From Stercorarius parasiticus (Eukaryota > Chordata > Aves > Charadriiformes > Stercorariidae): DNA of 64,000 nt. The notes under the pieces were generated by a model that saw only the letters and a program-made list of their open reading frames with translations, searched no databases and had not been told where the DNA came from. A program made the position numbers and the translations under genes. Positions 47,701-59,150 of the stretch are shown piece by piece; within the stretch, counting starts at the first letter, position 1, and each line of letters opens with the position of its first letter. Location: assembly GCA_013396915.1 (NCBI GenBank), contig VWZL01000597.1, positions 67,963-131,962 of the forward strand. Reading direction: 5' to 3'.

Positions 47701-50700
47701 GAAGGGCTTCGTCTGCACTTGGAAACGCTTCTGCGAGCGCAGAGGCTTGCACGGGACATAACCCATTCCTGCAGCCTGACTGGAGGAATCAAAACCAAAT
47801 TATTGCTTTCTGAAGTGCCTGGCTCAGTACTTCTGAAACTGGTAATTGCACCATGCTCGGAGCAGAACGGTCAGGAGACAAAAAGCAAGTTCCAGCCGGG
47901 GTGCACGGAGGGCTGGGATGTTTTATCTCCTCAAATGTACCACCTTTCCGAAACAAGAGCCTGCCGAGGGCTTGGGTGACTTTCAGCACACGGGTAATGT
48001 CTAACCAGCACGGGCAGATGGTTTGCGGGGGACGTGGACATTTGTGTAGGAACCACAAGCTAATTAGTCTCTTTCCTCCAGCTCTTCTAAAAGAAACTTG
48101 TGAGATGTTTTAAGAAAAACAGAGAGGATTATAACACTTATTAAAAAAAAAAAATAGTAACAGATATAATTAGCAAAACCAGGCTCTTCAGGTTTTCATT
48201 TTTGTCTTCTCTGCAGCTTCTTCGCTTCTCAACAACAAATACTACAAAGAGAAAAAGCCAAAGAAGGAACACAAAACCCATAAAGTGTGGGTGGTTCCTG
48301 CTTTTATTTCATTTTTGAAAAGCTAAGATTTCAGTTAGTTTTGGCTGAAGTTTTTCTTCAGCGACATTTCCCTCATTTTCTGGGGAACACGACTGCTACA
48401 TTTTGCCTGCCCTCCCTACGAGCTGATTTTCTAGTCTATGATTCTATGAATCTCCTGGCCTTGCTCACAGACAACAGACCTTGGACCTGCCCTGTGAGAT
48501 GCCCAACGGCTGACGCTGGTGTCTCCTGCCTTCAGGAGAGGCCACCACACTGCCAAGGTACCTTGGCACCAGGCTCTACACCGGGGAGACACATGTGCTG
48601 CCTCCAGCCCCGCGTTTGCTCTCACCTTTGAAGAAGACGATCTTGTGGTCGCTGGTTCTCTCGTAGACGGCGTCCAGGCTGTCCAGGTTGAGTGGCAAGC
48701 CCCGCCAGAAACGGTGGATCTGAGCCGGCTGGAGGGAGACCAAGTGCTTATTGCGAGTCAGTCTCCAGAAGTACTTGCCTGGAGGAACAGACTGGACATT
48801 ACTGAACCACACTGCAACCCACCTGCACCAGGGGAGAGGTGAGCACGGGGCACGTGGCAGCAGCAGAAAGCCAAGAGCGTGAGATGGGAGCTACGAATTA
48901 CAGGCGTCCTGCTTTCCAGTGGCAGCTGCTAGCGCTTTCTATTCCTGGCAGTCATTAGAAGAAATTCCCTTTTGGGGATCAAAACAGTCCTCCAGACATT
49001 GCACCAGAGTCGTCATACTCCTGGCTACGGTGTGCAGCTGCACCATTGAACCGGAGCAGGTCAGAGGAGCCTTTCATCTCCCCCACTGCTCTGCATGGGA
49101 CCTCCTGGGAGCCGGTGGGACCAGGCACCAGCAGCCTTTAGTGAGAGCCTCCGAAGAAACATCCCTATCATCCCTATTTCTCCTTCCCAAGCACAGGATG
49201 CCCAGCTGCTTTCGTATTTAGAAGTGCGTATGATGTTACGATGAAATATGGGAATACCAATTTTTTAATGAAGAAAGGGAGTACGAAAATAGAGGAGGAA
49301 GAAACTATAGTAATAAAACTGGAAGGGGTCAAGGTGGCGAAAGAGGCAGAATAAAGGAGTTTGGTACCATCTTGAGGTGTGGGATAAGCAGGGACCTCGG
49401 TCCTGCGGTGCTCCCAGGGGCTGAAGGTACCGTTGGTGTAAGCAAACACACTTCCAGCACCTGCAGCAACACTGTCCCGGCTAGAAAAGAGTGCGGCTTG
49501 GTAATATTTTGCCTGGAATATTTTGGGTAACGGAAAAGGAAACAGGTTTGTCCTCTGTGCCAAACTTTCTCCTGCAGAAGGAGCCTTACGTGGGATTTCC
49601 CGAGGAGTCTTAATGATTGTAGGGGCAACTCAAAACCCAACTCTGCACTGTCTTTGGGATTCTCAGCCTGAGTTTTTTTGCAGGACACTTTGTGCTGCGT
49701 TTTCCCCGGAGAGCTCCACACAGCGAGATCTGAGCCGGAGCGAGATGTCTAAAAGCCAACTCTCAACTTTGTCTTGTATTTGTTATTGCTTTTAGAAATT
49801 ATTGCATGTTATTTACATCAGCTCTTGCATGGATTCCCAAGGGGGGATAAGCAACAGAAACCAAAGATGCGGCTTCAGATTTGTATTCAAGACACTCAGC
49901 CCTTTCTCCAGAGACAGCAGATTGTGACACCGTCTTTTAAAATTTTATGGAAATTGGATCTTAGCCTAATAATGCAGGAGGCGAAACTCTAACACTTAAA
50001 CATCTGCAGAGAGGGGATTTTATTCTAATTATAAGGATTTATATCATATTCTTGTTCTTCTGCTCCAGTTTGCATATTTGCTCTATCTGACTGAAACCCA
50101 GGAATGAATAATACATTCAAATGTGGTAGGAACTGCCATAATTACAGATTCTTTTTAAGAACGCTAAAAAAAAAATAGGATTCAAATTTGGTGGCCATTG
50201 TACATCGGTAGAAACACATGCAATTAAATAAAGATGATCTCTGCATCTCTAATTAGCGAGGCACTAGGCAAAGCCAGGTTTTCCCTTTTTTAGAAAGAAA
50301 TACAGCTCGACATAGTTCCTTCCTTAGCAGATAAGTATCTGAACTTCGGAGTGCCCTGGGCTCACGTGAGACAAGGAGGGAAGCCTCAGTGCTTTTGACG
50401 TTTCAACCCTCTGCCAGCGATGGGCTCAGCGGGTGCGCAACTGCAGCAAGCGAGCTTTAGATCTACCCTCAAAGTCAGGCATAGCCTGGGCTGTTGGTTA
50501 GTTCGGTTGGTTGGGTTTTTTTTTTGATAAGCTTGCAGGAAAAAACCAAAAAATAAAGCAATTAGGTAGCAAGGAGTTCTTAACACGATATTCCCCGTCT
50601 GCCCGTGGCTCATGTTCTCCCACGGCCAAGCCTGCGCGCCAAAGTGCTGCGGTTGCTTGGACGATCATCAGCCAAAGCCAGATCCGTGGGGGAATTGCTG

Positions 50701-53700
50701 CCATTAGCATGCAGAAATATAATAAAGGGGACAAAAAATAAAAATCCCAACCCTATGTTTGTTTAAAAAGCTTGATTTAAAACCACCCTCTGATCTGGCA
50801 AACAGAGCAGGATGAAAGCCAAGTGTGAAGTCCTGCTGTCCCAAGCGTCTCGTTTTATATGGATGATGGGTTGAGGCAATTGCTTTCTTTAATACCAGGT
50901 GATTTTGATCCCAGCTGCGTACCGCGCTCTCTGTACTTTGGCCACCTCTGGCAAGACTGCTGCACGCACCATGCAGACACACACTCAAGCCAAAGTTGTT
51001 TGAAAACTTCTGGAGTCTGCAGTGAGGCACCTAAATCAAAGCAAGCGGCGCCTCTGAAGTGCGGGGAACCCACCGTTGCCTTCAATATGACAAGCCTGGG
51101 AGCCCTGGGGAGCTCCGGTCCTGGGGCCTTTGCGGTGGAAGAGGCTGCTCTCCGGCCAGGGAACCAGCTGGACCAGCTCAGAACAAAACGTACATCGATG
51201 GACGGAGCTCATCACTGAAGGTCATTAAAATCCTGCCCCAGAGGTGACATCCCTGCTCCTTGGTGCCCAGGATGGTTTGGTGGCAGCGATGGGGGCTCTG
51301 AGGGAGGTGCCAGCTCCGGAGGCAGCCGTGCAGCTGGCACCCACTGACACTGTGCTCTTTACATTTGCATTTTGGCGCACAATAAATATATCCAAAAATA
51401 GACACTGAGATGGATTTTTCTTCATTTTTTATCTTTTTTTCCCCTCCCCTCTGAAAGACAGACTGCCATTTATCCTGGAAACCGGTTCTTGACTCTTATT
51501 TTCCCTTCTTCACTGTGGCTCTTTGGAGCTGGCATCTGAACAAATACCGCAGGGGAACAGCCTCCGTATTGTGCTCCCCGGAGGACACAGACAACATCGA
51601 ATTCTCCGGAGCCCTTTTCCCGTTCTTGCCTGTGACCCGAGACTCGCACTGCGATACCCAGATGGGTTACATGCGCCCGGACGCTGCTCCCGATCCCTAG
51701 GGGAGACGCTTCTGCTTCCCTGCTGGGTGGCTTTGGAGTGGCCAAATAGTGGCCAGGGATGGAAAGGAGTGCCCAGCAGGCATTTTTCCGTCTTGGAAAG
51801 ATGGGAAAGAAAGCCCACAGGGTGCAGCCTCCACAGGCTCGGTGCAGCTGAGAAGGCACCGATGGGATCCTCGTTGACAGCCGGGCACACGCTGCCAGCA
51901 AGTGTTTGCTGACAGGGAACCAAATGGCTCTGCAATGGCTCACACAGCGTCTTCGAGCGATGCACAGCAAGCAGCATTAGGGAAGGTGAAGCGTGGGAGG
52001 AAAGGAAAGTTGGAGGCATCCAGGAAAAAAGCAGTGGAGAGCTGTTGCTCTGCTCATCCTTGGTTCGACCCAGATAGCGTGAATGTCGGTTTTCAGTTCT
52101 TCACGTGGGCAGTGGGGTGCGATAGATTAGTGCGGCACGGTACAAAGCGCTGTGCTGGATTGTCACCAGCCCGGCCGCTTCAGAGGGAAGCGTTAAACCC
52201 CAGGACACGCCACGTGGACACACACCTGCCCTGGTGTTAGGACACACGTCCCTCATGGGCACCGCGGTGACCTGGGCAGGTGGGTTTGCCTCCAGTGGTC
52301 TCTCCTTCCTAACCACCCACCAGAGCCCCAACCCGCTCGTGCCGCTGAACTGTTCCTGGCCACAGGTCCCACAGTTAATTCTGCTCTGAGTTAAAGAGCA
52401 TCTATTTTTATTATTTTAAAATAAATTGTATTTCAGTTTCACTGGTTTTGTCCCTTTTGGATAAAAGAAATGCTCAATTTTACTGCTCAGTCTTTTGGAT
52501 ACCTCGACCATGTCCCTTCTCCTCCTCCTCCCTCGCAGACCCCATTTAGCTGTGATCTCTGCCCGTCCCCCAGCAATGCCACTGTGACTCCCCGGCCATC
52601 GGCCACGTGGGCAGCTCCTCTGCTGTGCTGTGACAGACCGGGCATGAGCCGATTTCCTTCTGCGTGGGAGGTGGGATTTGCATTGACATAAACATTTCCT
52701 TATCCCCCGCCCTCAGCCTCCGTGGGACGATTAGAGGTTTGAGCCCTTCGATTTGAGCCAAAAGGAGTCAATGGCATGAGATGCCTCCCCGGGGCTGCGG
52801 GCCCCACAGGCTGCAAACCCCGAGCCAGCTGATCCTCATTGCCCACCCCAGCCTGGCCAACACCGCCGCTGCAGTGTCACACGAATGCCACCACAGGGTG
52901 ACGCAAGCAAAGACTGCCGGCAGCAGGTGCTTACCTTTGAAGAAGAAAGCCTCTCCCCGGATCTGTGCCACCGCGTCGAAGTGAGTGTTGCATCTGTTGG
53001 GCATGTCCCGCCTGAGCCTGCAGAGAGTTGCCCAGGTGAGCGACAAGGGGCTGTGTCCTCCCTGGTGTCCCCCATCCCACCGACCACCTCTCCCCTGTCG
53101 CCAGAGTCCCCAGCAGAAGACCACAGGCTGTGTCCGTCTTTCATTCCTCGCGCTCAAACCCAGCCATGTGCACAGGGATTTCCATGGTGAGCTTGGGCAT
53201 CCCTCAGCCTGAAGACAGCTCTGTGTCAGACACACTCCCTGGGCCACCGGAGGCCATCGCTGGGAGTCAAGCGGGGACACGCTCTACATCTACCAGCTAG
53301 CGTAACCGGGGAGGGCAGAGCTGGCTTGCCACTCCCTGGTGGCACTGCGTGGCTCATCTGGCTGGCCCTGGGCAGCAGGACACGTGGTGGATAAGAGCCA
53401 AGCAGCATCTCGCTCCAGTGGCTGGGGACGTTGCCGCTCCAAGGCTGAGCTCCGTAATGCCAGCGAGAAGTGACAGAGCTGCAAAGCAGAAAGCAGCCGG
53501 GACCAAACACAGGGAGACGATTCCACGTGTGAGACGATGCCACGTGATACCTGGTGAAAGCCACCTGGCAAGTCGCAGCTGAGAAACTGAGCTGCTTTTA
53601 ACAAGGTGGGTGGGAGAGGCAGAGAGTATGAAGGACCAAAAGAGCGATGAAGCCCATGTGAGAAATGATGATTGATGGAGGACAAGGAGAGGATGCTGGG

Positions 53701-56700
53701 AACACGCACAGAAAAGCTGCTGTGGGTGACAGGGAGGCATAAATCTAATTTGCTGACAGAAGAGTTGTGCTGGGCTGCCAGCACCACACAGCCCTCTTCG
53801 GCCACAAAATGACAGATGTGGAGGCGAACCCCATGCGCCCTCCCAGTCACACATGGGGCAGGAAGAAGGGCTTGGCACAAACAAGTGTCCTGCTCCTCCT
53901 GCAGCTGCTGCGGGACAATGGTCTCCTACAGGAGCAGGGAGAAATGCTGACATGTGTCTAGGTCAAAACACGGCCGTACAGAGCCTTGTGGACTAGTTCC
54001 GTTAGAATCTACACAGGAAGAAAGATAACTAATGGCATTCAGCATGTTCAAGGAAAAGGGTCCCTTAGGACTCTCTGCAGCCCCTGGCAGCTGTGACACC
54101 TCCACCAGGAGCAGGTGCTCAGCACCTCTGTACTGTGGGCATCACACTGAGCAGGGCAAAGTGAGGTGAAGAAGGTGCTGAGGTGGGAAAAGTAACTGCA
54201 GCAAAGGGGTATTTTTTTAAGATTAGATTCTTCTTGGTCCTATTACTGGAGGAATAATCTAGTCATTCATGCTTCAGTGCTGTTATCCCCTCTGTGCAGA
54301 TGGGACATTGAGGCACAGAGAGAAGTGACTTCCCCAAGGTCACACTCCAGGTGGGGGCAGACCAGGAGGTGAAGGTGACCTGTTCCATCTCTGCTGCTCT
54401 CACTTGGGGCGCTCCCGGTATCCGGCAAAAATGTGTGTGACCATGAACACTGGTCTTTTTGTTCAGTGCCTTTTGTTCAGTGTCCCTTCTCTTAACTGTC
54501 CTGCTGCCCTGGTAGTAAAACAACTTGGTAACTCCAACGTTTATTAACAAGCTAGATCCAGACCTTCCCTTAATGAGGGCACGCTGGTTGCTTGATGACA
54601 CTCAGCGTAAGCAGTCCTTTGCCAACACAAACCTGCGTTGGAGTCAGGCTCTCGGTCCACTTGTTCCAATATTCACCCCCACAGGTACATTAAGGAGTGG
54701 AAAGATTTAGGCAAGTTGTGCTCGCGCAATTCAGGATACTGCAGAGGAAGTTTGATTAAAATTTCAGCAAGGATGAGTTTACCTAAGGGCGATGGGGACA
54801 AATGTCCATTAACCCGAGTAAAATTTTTGACTCTTAGGAAAATGCAAAGCATTCCAAGATGATACAGAATTTCTGGACATGCCCTGAATGATAAAAATTA
54901 GTTAAGGGATAAATAGCAACTTGTTCTTGCTCTTAACCACTTCAGTTGTGGGCTGGCTGGCCAGTCTCCACACATGCTGCTTGAAAAAAGCAACAGCGTA
55001 CGCAGGAGAGACAAAGGAGACGCGAGGAAGAAGGGGCACTCTGTGCGTGTGTGTGTATTTTCCAGAAGACAAGAGGTCCAGAGGAAAATACCACAGCCGA
55101 GTGAGCAGGCAAGATACTGATGCTTAAGCTTCACTACTACGTTTTCTCTTCAGGAAAGAAACAAACTTGACTTACGGGACAGTGGAGCGGTTCTCTGGCA
55201 GCTCTGGCAGGATAGGATGGTCATCAGTTTTGCTTACTTCAGGCTTGGCTGTGGGGGACACAGATTCCCTGACTCCTGTGTGTAAAGACAAAGAAGCAAG
55301 TAGTGGGGAACACCATCCTCCCTACCAGCTCCACTCACCCCAGAAAACAGCTCTTCCTGTGTGCCCCGTGGCAGAAACAGGCTGTAACTGTGCGAGGGAC
55401 AAAACTTACCGTAGAGTTGCCAGATTCGGACTTTGTCCTCATAAGGCAGGTCATACTTCAGAGGATCCCCCACTGGACCTTGGTAGTAAGGTCTCATAAT
55501 AGACTCTATGGCAGAGATGTGGGTCAAGCCAATGGCGTGGCCAAACTCATGGACAGCTACAGCAAATAGGTCCATCCCATGAGCGTCTGGAAATAAAGAT
55601 GAAATAGAAATAAAAGTCGCTACATGCTGATGGTATTTTGGGGGTTCAGGGTGGGCTGTAAGAGAAAGTATAGGTATATGTTGGATAAACTGGAAAGTAA
55701 AGCTTTGGAACAGGTGAAGTTTGAAAAAGACATTTTTCTCCAGTTGGAAAAAGGAGACTGAAGTGTATCATATGAAAATGGAAAGCAAGCCACACGTCAG
55801 CCCACAGCGCGAGTCCTCAGCCCCATACAAGCCTGGGGAATCACCCCTCTTATTCCCAGATCACCGACAGCACCTGAGAAGGAGCTGGACAAACACCTGA
55901 GGCAGCGACCTCGGCACGGCCATCCGTCATCCCGCTAGCCATCGCTGCAGCAGCTGGGCCAGAGCAGCCATCTCCCGCATCTCACGCCTGCCCCGCAGCA
56001 GCTGCCGACACAGTCTTTGTGATGCCCAGAATACCAAAGTTCTGCATCCGCTAGCCAGAAGCTCGTCAAAGCCTGGGATAATGAGCAAAGGCACGCGCCA
56101 AGGAACCGGTGAGCGCCCGGCAGTGCCCGCCTGCCCACGGTGCTCGCCTGGGCTTTCCCTGCCTGCGCAACGCTGGCATTGCACGCTGCTGCCCCAGCCA
56201 AATCCACCTCCAACGCCTTCTTGCACGCAGACAGAAGTGGAGCTGTTCAGCTGCTCGTTGGCCACCAACCCTGCTCGTCTAACTGCTCTCCTGACAGGGA
56301 ATGGCAGAAGGGGCAGGTGGCCGCGTCCAGCTTGTTTCCAGAGGACTTACCCACCTTCTCCCCTTCCCCACCTTGTGCTGGCAGGGCTGCAGCTCCGGGA
56401 TCTGCTCCCTTAGGCAAGCACTTTGACCCTTACACACTATGCTGGGCACCAGGGAGACTTTATTGAACATTGAAACATCCTCTCATGATTTCCCCCCGCC
56501 CCCTCAGTCTGGGCTATCCCTGTTCTCTTTCCCCGAATTTCCTTGTTTGCAACCCAACCCCGAGTGCCTCAGACCCACACAGGGACCCATCCCATACTCT
56601 CCAGACCCTCAAACGCTCAGGTCAGATCTCAACAGGTGTTAATGTCTACCTTCCAGACCTACACCACCGCTGCCAAAGGGAAGGAGGAGCTGCTCCCAGG

Positions 56701-58821
56701 ACCGTCTGGAACTGATCCTGCTCAGTGCATTCCCACCAGCTGGGCCACACACCTGTGCAGTTGCTGCCCCTCACTGCCCGTCAATGCCCTGCAGAGCAAT
56801 ACCAGAGGGCAGCAATGCTTTTAACTATGGTTCTTACAAAGATCATGATGGCAAGTACCGTAAGAAAAAGGCAGCGAGGTGGGAGAGGTCTCGGCGGAGC
56901 TCAAGGGAGCCTCACGTTCCCCGAGCTGCGGTCGGGGCCAAAGGAGACGTCGCGCAGCAGCAGCTGTGGCTGATCCTGCACAGTTCTTAGAGCTCCCCAC
57001 TGGGCTTGGGGTGTTGGGGGGGATATTTTTGCTGAATTCTGCTTTTTCCTTGATGACTATTATTTACAGTGTCTGTAAAGAGCCAGGATTTTTATAACCT
57101 GTGCTCTTTTCCCCGGCACTGGGAGAGAACAAGACATATGCTTTCTGACATTTTAATGCCAAACTGACAACCTTGGGGATATTTTTATATCACCTACCAA
57201 CTTGTTATTTTTGAATCGCTAGGGAGAACAAAATAAATAAAAGATGAAGCTCGGATAGCTCCAAGACCTTCAAAACAGAGGGCAGCCAGGCTCGTCCTCT
57301 CGTCCCTTGGCGATGCTTGGAGGGATCCTGCTGGCCCTGAGCTCGCTCTTCCATGCGAGTCTGTTTCACAATGAGTGTTCCCAACCACCAGCTACAAAAG
57401 GGGCACCATTCCTTACTTCATCACATAACACGTGCTACGGCAAGCTCCCAGACCTCAGCACTTGCCCCTGCCCTGTACGTCTGCAGAGCAGAGCTGCTCT
57501 TTTTTTTCTTCCCTGTAAGAGACATCAGTTGGGGTTGCACAGTGGCATGAACCAAGGAGCAGGTTGAATCCCGAAGAATCCGCCTGTCCAGACCTTTAGC
57601 CTTAACTCCAAACCACCTCTAGCACATCTGGTGAATGCTCCTGCCCACGAACACTCAGTGAGGATGGACGGAGGTCAGCCGGTGGGAAGGGAGGAGACGG
57701 TGGGGAGAAAGAAGGTATTAGCTGGTTCCTGAGAAGATGATTAGGTCTAAACAAAATCATTAAGCTGAAGCAGCAGGAGCCCACTGGGAGGCTGACGGAG
57801 GAGGTGGCGTGACAAGTAAATTAGCAGCTGGTGACTGCAGAGACACTCTGTCAAAATGTGCCCGACATGAAGGCTGGGGACCTGATCCCCACAGATGGCT
57901 GGCGCAGCTGAGGCACACACGCTTCTGAAAGCCCCTCTGCTTATTAAAACTCTGCTCTGGCCAGATGAGATGAAAAAAAAAGAAAAAAAAATAATAAAAC
58001 TGTAACTTGTAACCATCCCGATGTCAGGTAACGGACACGAGATGGCAGGAAAAACCTAGCATTCACAGGGGGCTTTTTCCCTGCAGACCCCAGAGCCCTT
58101 TCCAGGCAGGTCAGCTTATAAATATGCTTTAAAAATAGGAAACCAGGATATATGGTAATAAAGCCACCCGGAAGGATGTCAAAATCAGCGAATACAGTCC
58201 CCCATCCAAGAGCTCCAACAGCCGCACACACAATGTGTGACCTTCCAGATCCCAGAAGAGATGATGACCGGGGATGGGGCGATGGGGAGCTCTGCAACTG
58301 CCAATACAATGGGAAAAAACACGGAGATGCCATCAAAGCTTCCAGGAACATAGAAAGTCCTCAATACTGGCTGTTGTCACCTCACTAGCAAGGCTGAGGG
58401 GGCAACCAGAAGAAGGTGTTGGGATCCCCAAGCCCGGAGTGAAGGCATAGCAGAGGCTAAACCACTCTAACCACCAGAGCAGAAGAGGAAAACTGGAAGC
58501 CCTTGTGTTTGGCTGCAGCTCTACCACCCTGACCTACCTGATGATCGGAAGGTCCAATACTCATCATCGTCAAAATGGGTGTCTCCTGCTGTGTGATGGT
58601 CTCCAGGGAAGAAAGCATGTGCCACTGTCCCACCAGGCCCATCAAACGGATAGCCATCGTTGTGATCTGCCTTGGAGAAGTCTATCTGGATGTCAGCGTT
58701 GTTACCTGCCACTTCGTGGAAATTCAGTGGGGTAATGTCACTCCAGACCTTCAGGGCGTAGTACATCAGGGCTCGGACTGTGTCGTGGCCCAGGTGGGAC
58801 TCTTTCGGGAAGGTGCGAACT
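44468..58821 (-). CDS. MMP17: MMP17 gene (MT4-MMP), catalytic domain to GPI tail, exons 4-10
   Basis: MMP17 is a zinc endopeptidase tethered outside the plasma membrane by a GPI anchor, with roles in pericellular proteolysis. Seven minus-strand exons join in frame into about 460 codons: 58538-58821, 55410-55586, 55176-55275, 52935-53017, 48626-48778, 46069-46326 and 44468-44796. In order they encode most of the catalytic domain, with the zinc site [11 protein letters not shown] and the Met-turn region SIMRPYYQG, then a hinge of about 40 residues, four hemopexin blades, and a hydrophobic C-terminal tail without a cytoplasmic domain. Wording such as [31 protein letters not shown] and [13 protein letters not shown] is MMP17-specific rather than MMP25 as I know the two proteins. 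The signal peptide, cysteine-switch prodomain and furin site are upstream exons outside the window. ULK1 lies downstream in the same orientation, as in mammals. Confidence 0.97.
44797..46068 (-). other. MMP17: MMP17 intron 9 (1272 bases)
   Basis: Intron between exons 9 and 10; nothing else was recognised. Confidence 0.9.
46069..46326 (-). CDS. MMP17: MMP17 exon 9 (hemopexin blades 2-4)
   Basis: This 258-base exon encodes [60 protein letters not shown] and then [20 protein letters not shown] to RWSDG. It contains the repeated DAAF and DDAM blade starts. The acceptor is tttccgcag and the donor is GATG followed by gtaagt. On the plus strand a T-rich run lies about 20 bases beyond the donor. Confidence 0.97.
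46327..48625 (-). other. MMP17: MMP17 intron 8 (2299 bases)
   Basis: Intron between exons 8 and 9. It contains a MIR-like 3' fragment at 46993-47060, and a TCTATGATTCTATGAA string near 48436-48451 that resembles a CR1 terminus without the rest of the element. A GC-rich stretch covers about 47430-47700. Confidence 0.9.
46993..47060 (+). mobile_element. MIR-like SINE 3' fragment
   Basis: The segment reads CTGTGGCAGAACAAAAAAAT, GAACCCAGATCTCTTGATTC and CTATGTGATACTCTAACCAT. This follows the MIR 3' half (GTGGCAGAGCCAGGATTTGAACCCAGGTCT, TGATTCC, CTCTAACCA). It lies in MMP17 intron 8, opposite to the gene. Confidence 0.6.
48626..48778 (-). CDS. MMP17: MMP17 exon 8 (hemopexin blades 1-2)
   Basis: This 153-base exon encodes [40 protein letters not shown] and [11 protein letters not shown], the typical blade pattern of aromatic strands and DAVYE turns. 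The acceptor is gttcctccag and the donor is AAAG followed by gtgagag. Confidence 0.97.
48779..52934 (-). other. MMP17: MMP17 intron 7 (4156 bases)
   Basis: Largest complete MMP17 intron in view. Overlapping open frames near 51470-52020 (up to 169 codons) have no recognisable similarity and are judged chance frames in GC-rich DNA. A short T/G-rich stretch lies at 50493-50525. Confidence 0.9.
52935..53017 (-). CDS. MMP17: MMP17 exon 7 (start of hemopexin domain)
   Basis: This 83-base exon completes the split proline codon and encodes [20 protein letters not shown] followed by GEAFFFKG. The cysteine of NRCNTHF is the first of the pair that closes the hemopexin propeller; its partner is in exon 10. 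The acceptor is ctctctgcag and the donor is AAAG followed by gtaagc. Confidence 0.96.
53018..55175 (-). other. MMP17: MMP17 intron 6 (2158 bases)
   Basis: Intron between the hinge exon and exon 7. It contains a MIR-like SINE at 54283-54368. Open frames of about 196-199 codons at 53290-53953 on the minus strand run without splice logic or known similarity and are discounted. Confidence 0.9.
54283..54368 (+). mobile_element. MIR-like SINE
   Basis: The segment reads TTATCCCCTCTGTGCAGATG, GGACATTGAGGCACAGAGAG and AAGTGACTTCCCCAAGGTCA, then CACTCCAGGTGGGGGCAGAC. This is a close match in order and wording to the MIR core (TTATCCCCATTTTACAGATG, GAAACTGAGGCACAGAGAG, AAGTGACTTGCCCAAGGTCA, CACAGC). 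It lies inside MMP17 intron 6. Confidence 0.8.
55176..55275 (-). CDS. MMP17: MMP17 exon 6 (hinge)
   Basis: This 100-base exon encodes the proline-rich linker between the catalytic and hemopexin domains. It begins [15 protein letters not shown], continues [17 protein letters not shown], and ends on a split proline codon. NRS is a possible N-glycosylation site. The acceptor is ctttacacacag and the donor is CCC followed by gtaagt. The middle of the linker differs from human as remembered, while its start is conserved. Confidence 0.92.
55410..55586 (-). CDS. MMP17: MMP17 exon 5 (catalytic zinc site)
   Basis: This 177-base exon encodes [20 protein letters not shown] and continues to WQLYG. The HExGHxxGxxH motif ([11 protein letters not shown]) supplies three zinc-binding histidines and the catalytic glutamate; the methionine of SIMRPYYQG forms the Met-turn beneath the zinc. 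No catalytic residue is missing. The acceptor is ctttatttccag and the donor is TACG followed by gtaagt. Only 134 bases separate it from exon 6. Confidence 0.97.
55587..58537 (-). other. MMP17: MMP17 intron 4 (2951 bases)
   Basis: Intron between the two catalytic-domain exons; no repeat family or other gene was recognised. Intron 5 (55276-55409) is only 134 bases. Confidence 0.9.
58538..58821 (-). CDS. MMP17: MMP17 exon 4 (first half of catalytic domain)
   Basis: This 284-base exon begins with the last base of a split codon, then [18 protein letters not shown], and ends SS plus one base. It carries the structural zinc and calcium region [20 protein letters not shown] and [17 protein letters not shown], whose histidines and aspartates are conserved in MMPs. 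The acceptor is tctatttcag and the donor is TCAG followed by gtaggtc. Frame continues exactly into exon 5 through a GAC codon split G|AC. Confidence 0.96.
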
Positions 58822-59095
58822 CTGAAATAGAGAAGGCAAAAAAGAGGATAGGGCAGTAGCATTAAAGATCTTCTCCAAGGACCACCAGGAAGGGCTCTGC
58901 AGGTGGCTGGTGTGTCGCAGAGCCTCACTGAGGACTCCAGAGCTCTTAGCACTCCTCCAAAGTGTCCCAAAATGCTTTATTTATGTCTCTGGACCACTTC
59001 TGTTCCAGAGGATTTCAGAGACTGAGTTTGTGTCCTCTGGAAATACCAAGCCAGTCTTGCCCACCAGAGCATGAAACATTCCACGCGTGTGAAAC

Positions 59096-59150
59096 ACAAC
59101 CAGGATTTGAATCCTGATACCTCTGATCCTGCTGTACCAGGTGGCAGTCA
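59096..59150 (+). mobile_element. Possible MIR-like SINE 3' fragment
   Basis: The segment reads ACAACCAGGATTTGAATCCT, GATACCTCTGATCCTGCTGT and ACCAGGTGGCAG, resembling the MIR tail (CAGGATTTGAACCCAGGTCT, CTGACTCC). The match is short. Confidence 0.4.

Noticed and set aside
48430..48455. TCTATGATTCTATGAA string resembling a CR1 terminal repeat in MMP17 intron 8
   Set aside because: The sequence before it shows none of the CR1 3' wording, so a 16-base simple match is not enough to call an element.
53290..53953. Two overlapping minus-strand open frames of 196 and 199 codons between MMP17 exons 6 and 7
   Set aside because: Both lie inside an intron whose flanking exons join perfectly. Neither shows a known domain, and inclusion would break the hinge-to-hemopexin link.
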